Assembly (NCBI GenBank): GCA_965240325.2
Contig: OZ251246.1
Span: 434,001 to 498,000 of the forward strand
Direction: 5' to 3'
DNA: 64,000 nucleotides
Source of the DNA: Rebecca billardiae RCC1528
Taxonomy: Eukaryota > Haptophyta
In this document: piece by piece, positions 14,004-24,278 of the stretch
Layout: the number at the start of each line of letters is the position of its first letter
Numbering within the stretch: position 1 is the first letter of the stretch
Made by a program: the position numbers and the translations under genes
Notes under the pieces: model-generated
What the model saw: only the letters and a program-made list of their open reading frames with translations
Databases searched by the model: none
Told to the model about the DNA's origin: nothing

Positions 14004-15104
14004 CTACTTCGACGCGCACGCATCAGCCGCCATCGGCTCAGCCGCGCGGCCAGCCAACGGCTGCTCGGCCATCGGCGCGCCGCTGCACGAGTGGCGCGCC
14101 CAGAGCTGCAACTGGCAGCGCTCGCACGAGCCGTCGGGCCGCTGGCTCTGCACGTGCCGCCGCCGGGCCTCGGTGTGCGCGCACGAGACGTCCCGCGGCG
14201 CGAGCTTGCCCCGCGAGCGCCAGCTCGCGTGCACGTCCAGCGCGCGCGGCCGTAGCCCGCGCCCCCACAGCGCACGGCCCCAGTAGCAGAGGGGCCACCA
14301 TGAGAAGCCCCACGGAAAAAGCGACTCGCCGTGCGCGCAGCAGCGCGGCGCGTGGCGCTCACCCTGAGCGAGCGGTGGCGCGGGCGGTGCCGAGCAAGGC
14401 GCGGTGCCGACGGTGTCGAGCGTGCGCAGCGCACTCGCCGCCACGTCGCGGGAGAGCAGCCACAGCCCGTCCGGCACCTGCGTCGCGAACCGCCAGACAG
14501 GCGGTGGCGCTCGCGCGCCCGGAGGCAGCGCTTGCGCGGCAGGCTGCAGGTTGTAGTCACAGGGCGAGGCCAGTGGGCGGTGGAAGTGCAGGTCGGGCCG
14601 GGCGAAGAGGACGGCGTCGAACGCGCGGCGCGTCTGCCGCTCGTGCGCCTCCACCGCCTCCCATGCGATCGCCATCATGCCCCACCAGCGTCGCGCTTTT
14701 CGATCAAGGCTCTCGCAGCCCTGAGAGCGCAGCCGCCTTTGCGCGCGCGCAGCGTCCGGCCGCGGCGCGGATGCAGCGCACTCCCAGATGCAGCGCGCGA
14801 CGGAGAGGTTTTGGAAGCGCTCGGTCGTCGGATCGACGGTCCAGATCGAGCGCACGCGCACCGATGCGCCGAGTGCGCCCACCTCAGACAGCACCTGCCT
14901 GTGCTGCTTGGCGCGCAGCGGCGCGCCCGTCCGGCTCATCGCCTTGAGCAGGACGAAAACAGCCGACTCGGCGTGGGCGCCGAGCGGCTCAATCACGTTG
15001 GGCCCGAACGAGGACAGCGGCGTGTGCGCGAGCCGCGGGTTGTACAGGCCGGTGATGACGATGGCCATGCGCACGGAGCAGTTCGCCGAGCGCGAGGCCG
15101 CCAT
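14004..15104 (-). CDS. Glycosyltransferase-like protein (RPD-motif family), tentative
   Basis: Single exon, 366 aa. It opens with RMAIVITGLYNPRLAHTP, a beta-strand and turn like the nucleotide-sugar-binding start of a group of bacterial and algal glycosyltransferase-like proteins. It then has GMMAIAWEAVEAHE and YD-type FDAVLFARPDLHFHRPL; the xRPDL signature with preceding hydrophobics is typical of that group. The C-terminal 130 residues contain many Cys, Trp and His residues (SWWPLCYWGRALWGRGL). There is no clear signal peptide, although VRMAIVITG could be preceded by an unseen exon. The start lies 170 bp from the start of the divergent TMEM65 gene, suggesting a shared promoter. Donor and acceptor are unknown, and the family call is an inference from motif pattern. 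Confidence 0.5.
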   Translation of the reverse strand: MAASRSANCSVRMAIVITGLYNPRLAHTPLSSFGPNVIEPLGAHAESAVFVLLKAMSRTGAPLRAKQHRQVLSEVGALGASVRVRSIWTVDPTTERFQNLSVARCIWECAASAPRPDAARAQRRLRSQGCESLDRKARRWWGMMAIAWEAVEAHERQTRRAFDAVLFARPDLHFHRPLASPCDYNLQPAAQALPPGARAPPPVWRFATQVPDGLWLLSRDVAASALRTLDTVGTAPCSAPPAPPLAQGERHAPRCCAHGESLFPWGFSWWPLCYWGRALWGRGLRPRALDVHASWRSRGKLAPRDVSCAHTEARRRHVQSQRPDGSCERCQLQLWARHSCSGAPMAEQPLAGRAAEPMAADACASK

Positions 15105-15274
15105 CTTGAAGTACTCCCATATGAAGACGAGGAATCCGCCAGGAATCCCGTTCTGTACTTCCCGGTACCGTAGTACGTTTTACCCCGCCCGCGTTTGCGG
15201 GCGCGGAACGGCACGAAGGACGCTGAACAGGTGCGTGCGTCGTCCGCAGTCCGCCCGCGAGTCGCGACCGAGAG

Positions 15275-16407
15275 ATGGCTGGACGGTCGGGTCACGCCCT
15301 TCTTCGGCATCTCGCCGGCGCATGGACGCGTCGCCCAGGCGCGCGGCGGGCATTCGCCAGTACCGACGCTGCGGCAGGCCTACCATCCACCCCTCGCAGA
15401 CCCGCGGTCGAGCCGCCATCTTTCGAGCAGCTGCGCAAGCAGATGGTCGCCGCGGCGGTGCCAATGGTCGGGTTTGGCATCATGGACAACACGATCATGA
15501 TTTTCGCGGGCGACTACATCGACGCGACGTTCGGGGTGATGCTCGGGCTCTCGACGCTCACGGCCGCGGCGATGGGGCAGGTGCTCAGCGACTTCTGCGG
15601 CGTGTGTTTCGGTGGGACGGTTGAGGCGCTCGCCGCGCGCTGCGGCCTCCCAGACCCCAAGCTGACGTCCGCGCAGAGGAGGCTGCCGATCGTGGGCACT
15701 GTGACGACGGCGGGCGCGGCGATCGGCGTGCTCACCGGCTGCTGCATCGGCATGACCTCCCTCCTCTTCAAGGACCTCGACAAGGCCGACCGCGAGCGCC
15801 GCGCCCGCCGCCTCGAGTACGTCTTCACCACCGTGCTGCGCAACGGCCACGAAGTGCTGGGCGCGGAGCGCGCGACGCTGTGGCTGTACGACAAGGAGAA
15901 GAACGAGCTGTGGACGAGGACAACATCCGCAGTGGACACGTGCGCGCGCGCGCGCGCGCGCCCCGACCGCGCCCGTGTCCCCATGCCGCGAACGCACTGA
16001 CCGCTGCTCCTGCTCTCGCGCGCGCACCCGCGCCGCGCCTTCATTTGGGCAATAATTCATGACTGCTTGGTGGCCACAGCCAGCAGGAGGCGCACAAAAG
16101 CCTGCAGCTGATCCGGCTGCCCATCTCGAGCAGGTCGATCGCGGGCGCGTGCGCGGAGACGAAGCGCTCGATCTGCGTGCCCGACGCGTACGCAGACCCG
16201 CGCTTCAACAAGGAAGTCGACCAGAAGACCGGCCTGAACACCAAATCTATTCTGGTCTCGCCGGTCGTGGACACGGAGGGCGAGCTGCTCGGCGTCGTGC
16301 AGTGCGTGAACAAGAGCGAGGGAGGCCAGTTCACGCAGGAGGACGAGAGGGTGCTCAACACGCTGGCCCTGCACATCTCGATCTTTATCGAGTGCAATGC
16401 GGAGTGA
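15275..16407 (+). CDS. TMEM65-like mitochondrial membrane protein fused to a GAF domain
   Basis: Two exons, 15275-15939 and 16080-16407, join in phase (donor GTGCGC, acceptor CACAG), giving 330 aa. Residues 1-30 are Arg-rich and acid-free, like a mitochondrial presequence. Residues about 55-160 match the TMEM65 family: MDNTIMIFAGDYIDATFGV, ALAARCGLPDPKLT and GTVTTAGAAIGVLTGCCIGM, with three hydrophobic helices. TMEM65 is an inner-membrane protein linked to mitochondrial Na/Ca exchange. After KDLDKADRERRARR comes a GAF domain (about 185-328): GAERATLWLYDKEKNELW, LPISSRSIAG and PDAYADPRFNKEVDQKTG, then NKSEGGQFTQEDE. The last is the NK-F-DE signature of cyclic-nucleotide phosphodiesterase GAF domains. 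The fusion, not either domain, is the unusual part. Confidence 0.82.
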
Positions 16408-16643
16408 CGTCCGCAGCCTACTTTCCCTACTCCGCAATCCGCCCGTCGAAAGTCGCGATTTCAGCAGATTTGATGGCGCAAATAAATAATGCATGTGACC
16501 GCCGCGAGCGCGCCGACGACTCGGACCGCCGACGAGCAGGGGCGTTCCCCGCGCGGGTCATGCGCCAATAAAAACTCACGCGCGAAAACAAAGCGCGGAA
16601 AATGAAAACGCGCTTGGCGCCGAAGGCGCGCTGGCGTCGATGG
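16408..16643. other. Short intergenic stretch before the first foldback
   Basis: No gene seen. It is the 3' flank of the TMEM65-GAF gene and runs directly into the left arm of the inverted repeat at 16644. Confidence 0.5.
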
Positions 16644-17545
16644 GCGCTTGGCGCGCGCGCGGCGCGGCGCGCTGCGGCCGTCGAGTTGCCATGCGAAGGC
16701 GGCGCGTTGCGTGCGTGGCATCGGAACGCTGCCGTGCTCCGCACTGCGCCCCGCAGCTCGCTCCTCGTCGACTTTGCTGCGCCTACGATCAGCGCGCACG
16801 CGAGCGTCGCCTCGGAATGAGCAGCCCGCGCCGGCCTCAGCCGTGAGCACCCGCCTGGCGCGCGATGCGATCAACTCGGGGCACGAGCTGCGGCTGGGCG
16901 AGGAAGCATGTGCCTGCGCGCAAGCCGCGCCGCCTTGAGACATCGATCGTGCGCGTTGATGCAGCTTCAGACGGCTGTCGACGAATGCCCATCAGCCTGC
17001 ACGAGCCTTGCATGCAGTGGAGATGAAACAACGGACCGTGAGCGCCCTGAAGCGATGAATAGGAGTCTTCGGGTTGCGTGTGCGCACAGCAACTCGTGTA
17101 CATCTATGCATCGCATGCGCGCGTGGCTGCCATCATGCCTTGCTTAAGCAGTTGCTCTGATAAGGAGTCCTTTCAAGGACACCGCGACAATGCGCAAGGG
17201 CAAGAAGAATAGTTGCGTGCAAGGTGCGTGCCCTGCTCACGATCGGTGTCTCAAGGCGGCGCGGCTTGCGCGCAGGCACATGCTTCCTCGCCCAGCCGCA
17301 GCTCGTGCCCCGAGTTGATCGCATCGCGCGCCAGGCGGGCGCTCACGGCTGAGGCCGGCGCGGGCTGCTCATTCCGAGGCGACGCTGGCGTGCGCGCTGA
17401 TCGTAGGCGCAGCAAAGTCGACGAGGAGCGAGCTGCGGGGCGCAGTGCGGAGCACGGCAGCGTTCAGATGCCACGCACGCAACGCGCCGCCTTCGCATGG
17501 CAACTCGACGGCCGCAGCGCGCCGCGCCGCGCGCGCGCCAAGCGC
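16644..17545. repeat. Foldback 1: inverted repeat, 308-bp arms
   Basis: Left arm 16644-16951 and right arm 17238-17545 are reverse complements with only scattered mismatches (for example at 16943). They have identical lengths and are separated by a 286-bp unique spacer. The same frame can be read from either arm, but its composition is not protein-like. I see no clear target duplication at the outer ends. Confidence 0.9.
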
Positions 17546-17600
17546 TGGTGCGCCGCAGTCCGGGTTGGCGGCCGCCACTGCCGCAGCGCCAGTCCGGAAG

Positions 17601-17627
17601 GCAAAGCCCCCGCAGCGGGGGCTTTGC
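17601..17627. other. Perfect 13-bp hairpin followed by T run (terminator-like)
   Basis: GCAAAGCCCCCGC, one unpaired A, then the exact complement, followed by TTTTC. In a bacterium this would be called a rho-independent terminator. In this nuclear context its role is unknown; no gene ends immediately before it. Confidence 0.8.
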
Positions 17628-17864
17628 TTTTCAGGAGCGTGTGGCAGGATCCCGGGAACGCCCTTGCTGCTAGCTGAGCGCTTGCATCAGGCTCATCGAC
17701 ATCAGAGCGGCAGCATGCAGTCGTGCCGCACTCTGCTCCGATATATATTAACTGCTGTGAGAGTCTATACAGCAGATCGATGAGTCACTGCTGCGCTGCA
17801 ATGACTGACGAGCGGTCGTGCGCGGTGCGCCTCGTGCGCGGGACTGTCAGCCGACGGAGGACGG
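17628..17864. other. Intergenic DNA downstream of the kinase-LOV gene
   Basis: 3' flank of the reverse-strand gene. It contains a short AT-rich patch at 17740-17770; nothing else is seen. Confidence 0.5.
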
Positions 17865-19779
17865 TCACAAGTTGGAGAGGTGCGCCTTCACCTTCTTGAA
17901 CAGCTCGTGGAACGCAAACTGGTCGCCCTGCATGCGCTCGAAGGAGATTTGGTACGTGCCAGGCTCGCGCGCCGGCAGGATGAGCGCGCGGCAGCGCAGG
18001 CCGTTGGCTGGCGCGCGTGGAGGGCAGAGGCAGGCGCCGCGGCGCCGAGCAGGGTGGGTCAGGGCGAAGCGCGCGCGGCGCGCGGCGCGCGGCGCGCAGC
18101 GCGCGGCGCGCACGCACCTGCGTGCGCCGTGATCGCGAAGACCTCGCCGCCCTGCCGCTCGCTCACGTCAACGTCGCAGCCGAGCGCGTGCGAGGCGAAA
18201 GCGTCCTGCGCGGCGCGGGGGGGGGGGGGGGCGGCGCGGCGCGGCGCCGAGCTCGCGGTCAGATCGCAATCTCCGAGGTTCGAGAGTGCGGTGGATGAAC
18301 AGCGCGGCGGGCGCCCTGTGGCGCAGGTGTCGGAGATCGCGATCTCGCGATCTGACCGGAGATCGCGATCTCGCGATCTGACCGCGAGCACCGCCGCGCC
18401 CTGTGCTGCACAGTTGGCGTGGCGGGTCCGGCACGAGCAATGCCAGCCGCCGCGCACGCAGCCAGCCAGCGGCAGCAGCGCAGGCAGAGTGGCGGTGCCG
18501 ACTGCTGCCGGGGCAAGGACCGCGTGCGGAGCCATCGCAGCGGGCGCGGCGCGCGTGCACCGCACCTGTAGCCACAAGGACAGGTACTCCGGCTCGCGGT
18601 TCGCCGCGCTGAAGCCGAGCCGCTTCACGTACATCACCTGCCCCACCCAGGTCGGGTCCACAGGCGGTGCGCCGCCCTGCCCGCCCGCCGCGCCGCCGGC
18701 GGCGCGGCCGGGCGGCAGCGCGACCGTGCCGTCCTGAGCCTCAGACACGACGATGCGCGCGGGCTTGTGCGGCACGCTCGGCAGCAGCGGCCGCTCGGCG
18801 GAGTAGTGCGTCGCCACCTTGAAGAACTGCTGCGGGCGCAGGTTCACCAGCGGCGAGAGCATACTCGAGTAGTCCTGCGGGGCCGTGGAGAAAAAGAAAA
18901 AGGAAAGAATTCAAAATAAAGAAAGGTCACCCGAGCGAGCGGGAGGGCGCGCGGGGACAGTTGGGCCGACACCGTTGGGCGCGGCACACAGGCGCGTGGG
19001 GCGAGCGGCTTCGCGTCAGCACGCGCGCGCACGCACGCGCACGGCACGCACGCATGCGCGCGCGAAAACAGGCGTGCGCACGTGCGTGGCCCCGTCCTCC
19101 AATCATCCCACGCGCCATTCGGGCGCGCCGCGCCGGGGCACGCCACGCCACACACGCCACGCCACACACGCCGCGCCACACACGCCGCGCCACACACGCC
19201 GCGCCACACACGCCACGCCACACACGCCACGCCACACACGCCGCCCGCGCGTGGGCCCATGGGAGGGAGGCCACGGGCGCGTGGGCCCACGGGTGCCGGG
19301 GGCCGCGGGTGCGGGGGGGGGCGCACCTTGAGGACGCCCTTGAAGAGGATCGGCCGCCCGCCGTACTCGATCGGGTGCACGGTGAGGATGTTCCAAAACG
19401 CTTCGCCGCCCTTCCGATAGTTGAGGAGCTGCACCTTGCATGGCTGGCCGCGGCGCACGGCGGCGCCGAGCGCCGTGATGCACTGCTGGTCGGTGAGAAG
19501 GCCCTGGGTGAGCCGCGCGTTCCGGCCGACCACCTCGTGCCGCGCGTACCCGCACATCGACGACCACGCGCCCGTCACCGCGACGATCGGGTTGGTCGGC
19601 TGTGTCGCGTCGGTGACCACCACCGAGTCAGTATCGTCGTCCAAGTTGCCCATTACCCACTCGACGATCTGGTCCTTGACCGCCTGCACGCGCGCAGAGG
19701 CCGGCGAGGGGCTCCGCCCGCCGCACGGCCGGATCTCCTCGACCGGGTCGTCGTCGCCGCCACCGTGCCCGCCGCCGGT

Positions 19780-19820
<41 letters not shown>

Positions 19821-22800
19821 CGCCGCCGCCGCCGCCGTCGCCCGCCGCGCCGCCCCCGGCTGTGTCCTCGCCGTCGCCGTCTGCGCCGTTCCCACGGGCT
19901 CTTTTCTGCGGCGGCGGCGAGTCGACTTGGCGGGTGCTCACGACGCCCCCGCCCGCGCCGCCGCCGACGGCGCTCAGCGCGCCGCTGCGCGCGAGCGCCG
20001 CGCGAGCGCCGCTCCCATCGGCGGCGCACGCAAGCGATTCGCATGCCGGCGCGGGCGCGCACGCCGGCGCGGGCGCGCACGCCGGCGTGGGCCTCCGCTG
20101 TGCCGCCTCCGACGCAGCAGCCGTCAGCACGGGGCGGGGCACCAGCACGGGAGGGCCTGGCGGCGAGGGCGCGCCCACGTGCGCGTCCGCGCACGGCCGC
20201 TTGCCCAGCGCCGAGCCCTCGTGCACCACTGCGGGCGCGGCCGCCGGCGCGCCGCAGGCCGCGGGCACCGGCGGCGGCGGCGGCGGCGCGGCGGGAACGG
20301 CGGCAGAGAGGCCACCGGTGGCGCCCGGCCCGCTCAGCATGGCTGCCGCCGCGCCACCCGCGCGCAGCTGCCGCGCGAGCTGCGTGATGTGGGAGAAGGA
20401 GGAGGTCGAGACTTGGCCGCGCCGCATACCGGTGCCCGCTGCCACGAGAGGCGCGCCGCCAAGAATCAGCGAGCCACCGGCGGCGCCGCCCGGCAGAGGC
20501 GCGGCACCGGCCGAGGTGGCGCGCGGCGGCAGCGGCGTGCTGACAGGCGCGCCGTGCGAGCGCGCGCCGGCCGAAGGCGGCGGCTGCATCGACAGGAGCT
20601 GCTGCTGCTGCTGCTGCTGCTGCGGCTGTGGCGGCGGCGGCGGCGGCTGCTGCTGCTGCGGCGGCGGCGGCGGCGGCGGCTGCGGCTGCGTGTGCGGCGG
20701 GGCAGCGCCCGGCTGCGGCGGCGACACGGCGCGCGGCGCCTCGGCGGGCGAGGCGCGGCTTGGCGGGCCCGCGCTGCTGCCGCTGCCGCCGGCGGCATGC
20801 GCCTCCTGCGTCGGCCCACCAGCCGCCGCCGCCGCGCCATCCGCGCCGGCCAGCAGAATTGGGTCGAGCGCGCGCGGACGAGGCGTGCTCAGCGGCGTGC
20901 CGAGCGTGCCGCCCATGCCGCCGCCGAGCGCGGCCGAGCCCAGCGCGTGCAGCGCGCCGCCCTCGTGCTGCTGCTGCTGCGGCGATCGGGTGCACCACGA
21001 CTCGTACCCGGAGCCGCCGCGAGCGCCCGGCTCGAAACCGCCGAAACCGCCGCCGTAACCGCCGCCGTAACCGCCGCCAAAACCGCCGCCAAAACCGCCG
21101 CCAAAACCCGTTGCGCCGCCGCGGCCCGCCGCGCCGCCGCCGCCCGACGCCAGCGGGTCGGTGGGCTTCGAGGCGAGCGCGGCGACGCCGACGGCGGCGG
21201 GCGGGGGCGCCGTGCCGAGCGGCGAGCCAGAGCTCAGCGCGGGCGCGCAGGTGATCGATGGCGGCGGCGAGAGGCGCGGCAAGAGCTCGAACCCCGCCGC
21301 GGCCACGGGCGGCGCGCCGTGCGCGTGCGCGGCCGGCGCGCGCGCCGCCGGGGCCAGCCTGCACGGCGCGACGGCGGCGGCGGCGGAGGTCGTCGCGGGC
21401 GTGGCGGGCACGACCGACGCGGCGCCCGCCGCCGCCAGCTGCGCGCCCGCGCGCTCGAGCCAGCCGTTTGCGAGCAGCGCCGCCGGACTTGGCCGACGCA
21501 GCGGGTCCGGACAGAGCATCGATGCAATGTGCATGTGCAGCGCGGCCGAGTGCCCCTCGCACGCGGCCGCCGGCAGCGCGGCCACGAAGCGCGCGGCGAA
21601 GGCGAGGTGCGACCTGCGCGCCGGCGCGCCGGACGCCGCCTCCGCCGCCGCCGCCTCCGCCGCGGCGCGCGCGTACGCGCCGTAAGCCTCGCTGCCGCCC
21701 TCGCCCTGGGAGATTGCGATCTCCCACGGCATCTCGCCGTGGGTGAGCGCGTACGTGAACACGCCGAGCGCCCACACGTTCGCCGCCTGCGCGCACGTCA
21801 GCGCGAGCGTGCCGCCGACCTGCCCGCCGCCCACGCTCGCGTACGCCGCCGCGGCGCGCGCCTCCGCGGCCGCCAGCTCATCCGGCACAGCTCCGCCGTG
21901 CCGCCGCAGCGCGAGCAGCTCGGGCGCGGCGTACGCGGAGCCGGCCGTGCCGGCGGCGCACCCGAGCGTGCACGCCTCGAGCGTGCCCGGCGCGCGCGCC
22001 GGCCCGACGCAGCCGGCCACGCTCAGCTTCACCCGCCCCTCCGAGTCCAAAAGGCACTTGCTCGCGCGCAGCCGCGTGTGCGCGAGCCCGCGCGCGTGCA
22101 CGTAGCCCAGGCCTGTGGTGAGCCGCTGCGCGAGCGAGCGGCACGCACGGCGGGCAGGGCGCGGGCGGCGCGAGGCGCGGCTCAGAGCCGGCGCGGCCGA
22201 GCGGCGCGGTGGCCGCGCGCCTGCCGCGCACGGCTTCGCGCCCGCACCCGAATGTGTGCGTGGGCGGTCGACTCGTGCAGCCCTGCGCACTCGTCCGCAC
22301 ACTCGAGGAGGAGGTCGAGCAGGTCGCCGCCGGCGCACAGCTCGGTGATGTACACGCACGTCTGGCCGTCCTCCGCCAGCCAGAAGCCGAGCGTTGCCAC
22401 CACGCACGGGTGCGTCAGCCCGAACAACGCCTCCGCCTGTCGCGCACGCCGGATGGCGCGCAGAGCGGCGGCGGTGGCGGCGGCGTCAGCAGGCGAGTGG
22501 CACGTGGGTCGAGGGCGCGCATGGCGAGGCGGGCGCAGCGCACCATCTCTGCAGCGTGCGCGCTCGGCACGCAGATCTTGGCGGCCGCGTGCTCGCCCGT
22601 GTCAGCGTTGCGCGCGACGCGAATCTCGCTCGATTCGGAGATGTGGAGCACGCCGAGGGGCGAGGAGTCCACGATGAAACGACCGCGTTCACAAGTCACC
22701 TCGTCGACACCCGCCTTGGCGAACGTGGGCCCGCCCGAGTCGAGCGAGCTCGTGGCGAGCGACATGAGCGGAGGGTTGGGGGGCCACCCTGAAAGAATCT

Positions 22801-22870
22801 GCTGGCTCACAACCTTCGCCGAGTTGATGTGCTTGTGCAAAAGGTGCGCGGCGGAAGGACTGGCTGCCAT
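17865..22870 (-). CDS. Pseudokinase - LOV-like (Cys-less) - KA1-like signalling protein
   Basis: Six predicted exons: 22870-22544, 22436-22248, 22125-19327, 18874-18566, 18205-18118 and 18007-17865. All join in phase with GTGCGN donors, giving 1284 aa. Residues about 60-400 are a SNF1/AMPK-type kinase fold: AAAKIC (beta-3 Lys), THPCVVATLGFW, VYITELCAGGDLLDLL, HESTAHAHIRRLTTGLGYVH, AAPELL, ANVWALGVFTYALTHGEMPW and DPLRRPSP. The catalytic loop is HTRLRASK instead of HRDLKPEN, and DFG is replaced by VAG, so it is predicted to be inactive. About 600 residues of Gly/Pro/Gln-rich linker follow. The LOV-like PAS core is VVVTDATQPTNPIVAVTG, GRNARLTQG and LLNYRKGGEAFWNILTVHPI; the photoactive Cys of GRNC is Ala. 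The C-terminal exons end in GTYQISFERMQGDQFAFHEL, KA1-like. Flavin binding without adduct chemistry is possible. Confidence 0.8.
18214..18400. repeat. Intronic 26-bp tandem duplication and poly-G run
   Basis: Within the intron 18206-18565, GAGATCGCGATCTCGCGATC plus six more bases is repeated twice at about 18334-18385, and a related GATCGCAATCTC lies near 18260. A run of about 15 G at 18217-18231 (C on the coding strand) sits just upstream of the acceptor and probably serves as its polypyrimidine tract. Confidence 0.75.
18875..19326 (-). other. Intron with 15-bp minisatellite
   Basis: Intron 3 of the kinase-LOV gene, 452 bp, GTGCGC donor and CGCAG acceptor. At about 19137-19247 it holds a tandem array of a roughly 15-bp unit (CACACACGCCRCGCC on the plus strand, about seven copies). 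Near the acceptor is a T-rich stretch (reverse strand) of the usual polypyrimidine type. Confidence 0.75.
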
Positions 22871-24278
22871 CACTCATTGATGAAAGGGGTTGGGCTAATG
22901 AGCAATCCACACGTTCCATATCATCATCCGTACGGCATCTGCCGAGCTAATGCGCAAGGCCTAGGTACCGCTGCCCATCAAGCGGTAGAGGATGACAATC
23001 TCGATCCTTCAGCGCGAATCTCATCATATGAGCCACATGCTTCTAGAAACTTATCATAGCATCGGCAATTAAGTCATTAGACAAGCCCGACTGGCGGCGA
23101 AACCCTTATATATATAGGGGTAGCTCGGGTTTCGATGAGAAGAGATTCACCTGTATCATTCCGAGTCCACTCCGAGCTCATCACAACGGCGGCGGCATCA
23201 TTATCATCACCCCGCCCCTTGATTCCTTTGGTTGGAGGAAGAGCTCTCGATCGGAAGGCGGTGGAGCACATTCGTGGTCGTCTTTTAAACAGCGGGGGCC
23301 TGGCGGCCTTGTCCCGGTGGGGCTGGTCGAACACAGCGCGTCCTAAGCTGGTTAGGGCCGGCAGACCCGAAGACGATGGGACGAGTTGGCCGTTCAGCGC
23401 TGACTAACGGTATCATCCGGTGGCGCGCCGCAGGCGCGCGCGCGCGGCGCCGGCAGCACGGTACCGCACCGCCACCGCGGTTCTGCACGCAGCCCACCGA
23501 GGCGCACGGCGAGGCGCCCGTCGATGCAGTCGTCGCTGCGCACGGCCGCTCGGGCACGACGGCGCGGCAACGGCACGCACCGCGGATGACCCACCGGGCT
23601 CGGGTCTGCAGGTGCGGGGCGAGCGGCGCACGGGGCACAACCGACTGCATGGCGTAGGCTTGCAGCCGTCGCTGAGCACGGCCCGTCGGGCACGACATGG
23701 TACGAGCGGCTCGCGTCGGTGTGCATGTTGTGTTGTGCAGCTCGCGCCGGCGGGCACGCACCTCCGCAATGGCGCCGCGAGCCGCGCGCGGCGCGGGTGA
23801 CGGCTCGAAGGCCGCGCCCGTTGATGACGAGCCAGCTCGAGTAGTAGTCGGGCAAGTCGGTGAGCGGGTGGCTTATGGTAGGCTTGTGGTACGAGCTTCT
23901 CCATGAGGCCGTTCGTGCACGTCATCTGATGCGGCTGCGGCTGCTTGATCGCCGCCACGTGCCGCTGGATCTCCGCCAGATCGGCGCAGTACCTCGCGAC
24001 GCCGACGATGGCATCTGTGGCGCTGGGTTTGGCGGAGGCCCGCGGAGCTGATGACCTGATCCTCGTCGCACACGTACGTGTGTGCGAGTGCGAGCGCGAG
24101 TGCCGGCAGCGTCGTCGAGCCACGCCGGCTGAGCGCCGTTCTGCGTGTCGCGCGTGGCCTTCACCTCCTGCAGCAGCGCGCTGAGCTCGTTCGTCAAGAC
24201 AGTACTCAATCGTGTGTGCCGAGCGCACGCGGCGCGGTGAGTAATCGTCGCGGTTCCTGAACTTGGGAGCGGATGGTC
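22871..24278. other. Intergenic DNA with decayed coding-like patches (-)
   Basis: No intact gene. At 23101-23120 there is AACCCTTATATATATAGGGG, a near-palindromic TATA-rich motif. On the reverse strand between about 24230 and 23800, protein-like pieces appear in different frames: TVLTNELSALLQEVKATRD, VARYCADLAEIQRHVAAIKQ, then PDYYSSWLVINGRG. They look like one coding sequence broken by frameshifts or unrecognised introns. I do not recognise the family; a mobile-element remnant is likely. Confidence 0.35.

Noticed and set aside
16461-17677. Matching open frames in both arms of foldback 1 as a duplicated gene
   Set aside because: The frames encode low-information Arg/Ala/Ser-rich sequence with no start context or domain; the inverted repeat itself explains the identity.
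18961-22677. A 1238-codon forward open frame opposite the kinase-LOV gene
   Set aside because: Its sequence is Arg/Ala-rich antisense of the kinase and linker exons, and it runs through the intronic minisatellite; no domains.
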